NCBI GenBank assembly: GCA_022710165.1
Contig: JAKLHL010000052.1
Location: 1-9,387, forward strand
Source: Bdellovibrionales bacterium
GTDB lineage: Bacteria > Bdellovibrionota > JAFGOL01
Direction: 5' to 3'
DNA length: 9,387 nt
Positions 6,661 through 9,387 of the stretch are shown in pieces. Within the stretch, counting starts at the first letter, position 1, and every line of letters starts with the position of its first letter. A model generated the notes under the pieces. The model saw only the letters and a list, made by a program, of their open reading frames with translations. It was not told where the DNA came from and did no database searches. Made by a program: the position numbers and the translations under genes.

Positions 6661-7902
6661 ATGAACGGTTTCAGTCATCCTAAGGGATATTATCCATTAT
6701 TCAGTGCATTCATGCTTGAGAGGGCGGGATATTACGGTATCAGGACCCTTTTAATGATCTTCATGATAAAGGTCTTAACTTTAGACCCTGTAAAGGCTAA
6801 CGACATTCACTCATGGTTCATACTGTCGTTGTATTTTACCCCGTTCTTGTTCGGTTACGTGGCTGATTCTATGGTAGGCATAAAAAGAAGCGCCGTGATC
6901 TCTTGCGCAGTTATTGCACTTGGAACGGTCTTGATCTCTATGTCATCTGTTTTCGTTCAGCCTGCATGGCTTTATACAGGTCTTATAGTTATAGCAGTTG
7001 CCCAGGGTTTTTTAAGACCTTCACTTTATACGATGGTCGGAGGACTTTACAAGGATAAGAACGACGCAAGAAGGGACAGCGGTTTCACGCTGATATTGAT
7101 AGCTGTTAATATAGGTGCTTTTTTTGCTCCTGTCATATGCGGATACCTTGGTGAAAGGGTTTCATGGAGCGCCGGTTTTTTAATGGCAGGTATTTTTTGC
7201 CTTTCAGCGATGCCGTTGCTGGCTAAGGCAAAAGACTTTACATATCCTAAGAGGGCCAAACTTACTTCAGCGGAAGAAAAGGGCCTTTTGGCCATATTGG
7301 TGCTTGGGCTCTTTGCCCTTTTGGCATGGTCTGCTGTTACAAGTTACAGCGACTTTATCAGTTACATATTCGTTAACTCTTCCGGCTATGCAATGGAAAA
7401 ACTGCAATTCTGGATGCCAGTCTCAATAATGCTTGCCGGTGTTCTTTTAGCGCCTTTGTTCGCATGGCTTTGGGTGTGGCTGGACAAGAAAGGAAGGAAC
7501 ATCTCTACAATAGGAAAGCTCATCTTTGGTTTTATTACAGTGTCTTTAAGTTTCCTCGTTTTCTATCTTGTGCTTTTGATATATCAAAGAACAGGTTTCA
7601 TGAGTATTTGGATGCTTGTCCTTGCCAGCGTGATCTCATCAATGGCCGAGTTCTTTATCGTCCCTATAGCTATGTCCTGTGTCACTAAACTTTCACCAGC
7701 TAAGATATCAGCACTCGTCATAGGTACTTGGCTTATGCTTGCATATCCGGTCAGAAAGCTCGTCATTATCCTCATGCCTGAATATGGAAGGATGAACGAG
7801 CTGTGGCTTTTTGCCATACCAGTATTGATATGTGTTGTCTGTGTAGCGATACTGTTCTTTGCTGCTAAACCTATAAGGAGGTGGATGGGCAATGTACAGT
7901 AA
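6661..7902 (+). CDS. Divergent POT-family transporter paralogue 3, key residues lost
   Basis: This third tandem POT-like membrane protein is shorter (413 residues). It keeps the fold and landmarks (LERAGYYGIR near 19-28, NDARRDSGFT near 134-143, VTKLSPA near 341-347, AKPIRRWMG at the end) but has lost much of the coupling set. The first Glu of E1xxE2R is Phe17 (E20 and R21 remain). The helix-4 Lys is Arg119. The PTR2 signature has become LILIAVNIGA. The helix-7 FWSAFEQAGSSL block is AWSAVTSYSDFI. The helix-10 Glu is kept as E330. The 6-7 linker shrinks to about 19 residues. A GGGGAGGG Shine-Dalgarno precedes the ATG. The frame is intact, so it is under selection rather than a pseudogene. It may carry a different substrate, work without normal proton coupling, or act as a sensor; none of these is shown. 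Confidence 0.9.
   Translation: MNGFSHPKGYYPLFSAFMLERAGYYGIRTLLMIFMIKVLTLDPVKANDIHSWFILSLYFTPFLFGYVADSMVGIKRSAVISCAVIALGTVLISMSSVFVQPAWLYTGLIVIAVAQGFLRPSLYTMVGGLYKDKNDARRDSGFTLILIAVNIGAFFAPVICGYLGERVSWSAGFLMAGIFCLSAMPLLAKAKDFTYPKRAKLTSAEEKGLLAILVLGLFALLAWSAVTSYSDFISYIFVNSSGYAMEKLQFWMPVSIMLAGVLLAPLFAWLWVWLDKKGRNISTIGKLIFGFITVSLSFLVFYLVLLIYQRTGFMSIWMLVLASVISSMAEFFIVPIAMSCVTKLSPAKISALVIGTWLMLAYPVRKLVIILMPEYGRMNELWLFAIPVLICVVCVAILFFAAKPIRRWMGNVQ
7875..7881 (+). promoter_or_regulatory. Shine-Dalgarno of the flavin reductase gene, inside POT3
   Basis: AAGGAGG lies within the last codons of POT3, ten bases before the ATG at 7892. It fixes that start and implies translation of the two genes is coupled. 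Confidence 0.8.
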
Positions 7903-8398
7903 ACATTTTGAACATGTCGATAAATTGATAAAAGCCCTAGAGAACGACGGGGCATTCCTGGTCGTAGAGGATAGGAATAAAAAAGTTAACATAATGACCA
8001 TAGGCTGGGCGACTGTAGGTATGGTGTGGGGAAAACCCATCATGACAGTTTTTGTAAGGCCTGTTCGCTACACCCACGAACTTATAGAGAACGCTGATAC
8101 TTTCTCTGTCTGTGTGCCTAGTGCCGGAAAGCTAAAGGAACAGCTGGTGTTTTGCGGGACCAGCTCTGGCCGCAGTGTTGACAAGGTAAAGAACTCTGGC
8201 CTTACCATGGTAAAAGGGCAGTCAAAAGAGACCCTTATAATTGAGGAATGCAAGCTCTTCTATGAATGCCATATCCTTGAAAAGAACGCTATTGATCCAA
8301 ATACCTTAGACGCTGGAGTTATCAAATCATACTATCCTAACAGGGACTTCCATACGGTATATTATGGGGAAATAAAACACAGTCACATCAGGGAATAA
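7892..8398 (+). CDS. Flavin reductase-like / flavoredoxin-type FMN-binding protein
   Basis: This cytoplasmic split-barrel flavoprotein of the flavin reductase-like family (COG1853) has 168 residues, normal length. Family marks are NIMTIGWATVGMVWGKP near 33-49 (the N-x-M-T-x-x-W flavin-site motif), the FVRPVRYTHELI stretch near 54-65, FCGTSSGRSVDK near 87-98, and the C-terminal HTVYYGEI near 154-161. Members bind FMN and pass electrons or reduce free flavin; the partner is not visible here. The gene overlaps the end of POT3 by 11 bases and has a full Shine-Dalgarno inside POT3, so the two are co-transcribed and probably coupled. There is no terminator-like T-tract before the next gene. Cysteines at 74, 88, 120 and 126 are present but form no recognisable iron-sulfur motif. 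The family is secure; the exact reaction is unknown. Confidence 0.9.
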   Translation: MYSKHFEHVDKLIKALENDGAFLVVEDRNKKVNIMTIGWATVGMVWGKPIMTVFVRPVRYTHELIENADTFSVCVPSAGKLKEQLVFCGTSSGRSVDKVKNSGLTMVKGQSKETLIIEECKLFYECHILEKNAIDPNTLDAGVIKSYYPNRDFHTVYYGEIKHSHIRE

Positions 8399-8404
8399 TT
8401 TATA

Positions 8405-8434
8405 TTGACCAGACCGGCATTTTGCTGGTAAATA
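8405..8434 (+). promoter_or_regulatory. Candidate promoter for rpsT-ispH
   Basis: TTGACC (8405-8410) and TAAATA (8429-8434) are spaced by 18 bases, with TG at 8426-8427 giving an extended -10. The spacer contains an imperfect dyad, ACCGGCA (8413-8419) and TGCTGGT (8423-8429), with one G-T pair. Transcription would start near 8441, leaving about 40 bases before rpsT. Confidence 0.5.
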
Positions 8435-8479
8435 ACCCCGAACGAAGTAGGCAATATTATTAGAGGAGTAGTATTTAAT

Positions 8480-8743
8480 ATGGCAAATGTAAAATCTGCA
8501 GAGAAAAGGAACAGACAGAACAAGAAAAGGAACGCCCAGAACAAGATGGCGAAATCCTCAATGAAGACCGCTATGAAGGCTTTTAAAGACGCTGTAGCAA
8601 GCGGAAGTAAAGATTCTAACGCTTTCAAGAACGCACAAAAGGTAGTTGCGCAGACTGCAAGGAAAGGCGTTATTCATAAGAAAACAGCGGCCAGATATAT
8701 CTCAAGAATGGCTTCTTCGGTAAATAAAAGCGCTTCAAAATAA
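8480..8743 (+). CDS. rpsT: 30S ribosomal protein S20
   Basis: Ribosomal protein S20 binds 16S rRNA early in assembly of the small subunit. It has 87 residues, the usual length, and is very basic. The N-terminus ANVKSAEKRNRQNKKRNAQN is the diagnostic S20 opening (most S20 proteins start MANxKSAxKRxR). The C-terminal part, GVIHKKTAARYISRMA near 64-79, is also typical. GAGGAG lies about 12 bases before the ATG. A candidate promoter just upstream separates it from the flavin reductase gene. It precedes ispH by five bases and probably shares its transcript. S20 autoregulates its own translation in E. coli; nothing in this leader shows that directly. Confidence 0.98.
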   Translation: MANVKSAEKRNRQNKKRNAQNKMAKSSMKTAMKAFKDAVASGSKDSNAFKNAQKVVAQTARKGVIHKKTAARYISRMASSVNKSASK

Positions 8744-8748
8744 CCTCG

Positions 8749-9387
8749 GTGAAGATAACGCTCGCTGAACATGCCGGCTTTTGCATGGGGGTTCAAAGGG
8801 CCCTCAGGCTTTGCATGGAACTTGTCAGGAGCAGAAAAAAACCCATCTATACTCTTGGTCCTATAATCCATAACAGTACAGTTACAGCCTCTTTGGAAGC
8901 CCTCGGCGTTAAGACCGCAAAGTCTGTTGATGACTTGGAACGAGGGGCGTGGGTCCTTATAAGGTCTCACGGCATTACGCCAAAGACCCGAGCAAGGATA
9001 GCAGAACTTGGCTTGAACGTGTGTGATGCGACCTGCCCAAAAGTGGCCAGGGTTCAGAGCCTTATAAAGTCCAACGTTTCTCAGGGCTATTTTGTGGTGA
9101 TAATAGGCGACCATGGTCACGCAGAAACAGAGGGGCTTCTTGGCTATGCCGACACGAACGGGGTCGTTCTCTGCAACGAGCAAGAGGTAAAAGATTTTAT
9201 TTCAAGTACGGATAATACAAAAAAGATCTGTGTGGTGGCCCAGACCACCCAAGAAGTGGGACTTTTTGACTCGCTGTGTAGTATGTTAAAAGGTCACTTC
9301 ACTGATATCAAGGTAATGAACACCATCTGTGATGCGACAAGGAAGCGCCAGGACGAGGTCAAGGACGTGAAGGCGGACTGCATAATA
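8749..9387 (+). CDS. ispH: 4-hydroxy-3-methylbut-2-enyl diphosphate reductase (IspH/LytB), 3' end cut
   Basis: IspH is the last enzyme of the MEP isoprenoid pathway: it reduces HMBPP to IPP and DMAPP with a [4Fe-4S] cluster. The first 213 codons are visible from a GTG start to the right edge. That start gives KITLAEHAGFCMGV, the standard LytB opening, so it is preferred although no clear Shine-Dalgarno is present. All three cluster cysteines can be placed: Cys12 (GFCMGV), Cys96 (DATCPKV) and Cys194 (NTICDAT), numbered almost as in E. coli (12, 96, 197). Substrate-site residues His41 (IIHNS), His124 and Glu126 (GHAETEG) and Thr167 (QTT) are also present. It begins five bases after the rpsT stop. 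The missing end would complete the roughly 300-residue enzyme; in some lineages IspH continues into S1 RNA-binding domains, which cannot be judged here. Confidence 0.97.
   Translation, partial: MKITLAEHAGFCMGVQRALRLCMELVRSRKKPIYTLGPIIHNSTVTASLEALGVKTAKSVDDLERGAWVLIRSHGITPKTRARIAELGLNVCDATCPKVARVQSLIKSNVSQGYFVVIIGDHGHAETEGLLGYADTNGVVLCNEQEVKDFISSTDNTKKICVVAQTTQEVGLFDSLCSMLKGHFTDIKVMNTICDATRKRQDEVKDVKADCII

Noticed and set aside
7584..8043. Two overlapping minus-strand open frames across the POT3/flavin reductase junction
   Set aside because: Both are antisense to clear plus-strand genes and look like shadow translations without domains.
8413..8429. Hairpin as terminator of the flavin reductase gene
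   Set aside because: The stem is only seven pairs with a G-T pair, has a three-base loop, and is followed by AAATAACC rather than a T-tract.
8674..9183. Minus-strand open frame of 169 codons antisense to rpsT/ispH
   Set aside because: It lies over two well-identified conserved genes, its composition (rich in Cys, Arg, His) is typical of shadow translation, and no family is recognisable.
1..9387. CRISPR arrays, insertion sequences, attachment sites, tRNA or rRNA genes
   Set aside because: I looked for regularly spaced repeats, transposase-like proteins with terminal inverted repeats, and tRNA-like cloverleaf motifs and saw none. The regions are filled by ordinary genes.

Overview
The window reads as a compact chromosomal segment from a diderm (Gram-negative type) bacterium, probably an anaerobe or fermenter that takes up organic acids and peptides. 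The evidence is a lipoprotein plus a periplasmic binding protein (an outer compartment), an MEP-pathway isoprenoid gene, a flavoredoxin-like protein, moderate GC by eye, and free use of ATA and AGG codons. I cannot name the species. TatT-type TRAP operons are known from spirochaetes, deltaproteobacteria and several candidate phyla. Elusimicrobia-, Omnitrophica- or Margulisbacteria-like lineages are only a guess. No mobile element, CRISPR array, tRNA or rRNA was seen.

Region 1 (1-3603, minus strand) is a four-gene TRAP transporter operon read right to left: tatT (TPR-type lipoprotein), then the binding protein, the small membrane subunit and the large permease, which runs off the left edge. 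The lipoprotein makes it a TPAT (TPR-protein-associated TRAP transporter), the type described from Treponema pallidum Tp0956/Tp0957. The binding protein has Trp where ordinary TRAP binding proteins have the carboxylate-clamping Arg, so the ligand is probably not a simple C4-dicarboxylate or sialic acid.

Region 2 (3604-3809) is a 206-bp divergent promoter region. A plausible extended -10 promoter faces right. A weaker promoter faces left and sits so close to tatT that its mRNA might be leaderless.

Region 3 (3810-8398, plus strand) holds three tandem proton-dependent oligopeptide transporter (POT/PTR2) paralogues, then a flavin reductase-like gene that overlaps the third. The first two are intact and very similar. 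The third has lost several proton-coupling and signature residues. Strong hairpin terminators sit between POT1 and POT2 and between POT2 and POT3. Little promoter space follows either one, so downstream expression may depend on read-through.

Region 4 (8399-9387, plus strand) is housekeeping: its own promoter, ribosomal protein S20 (rpsT), and five bases later the start of ispH (LytB), cut by the right edge. The left part of the window is thus an uptake locus (TPAT plus peptide transporters), and the right end returns to core genes.
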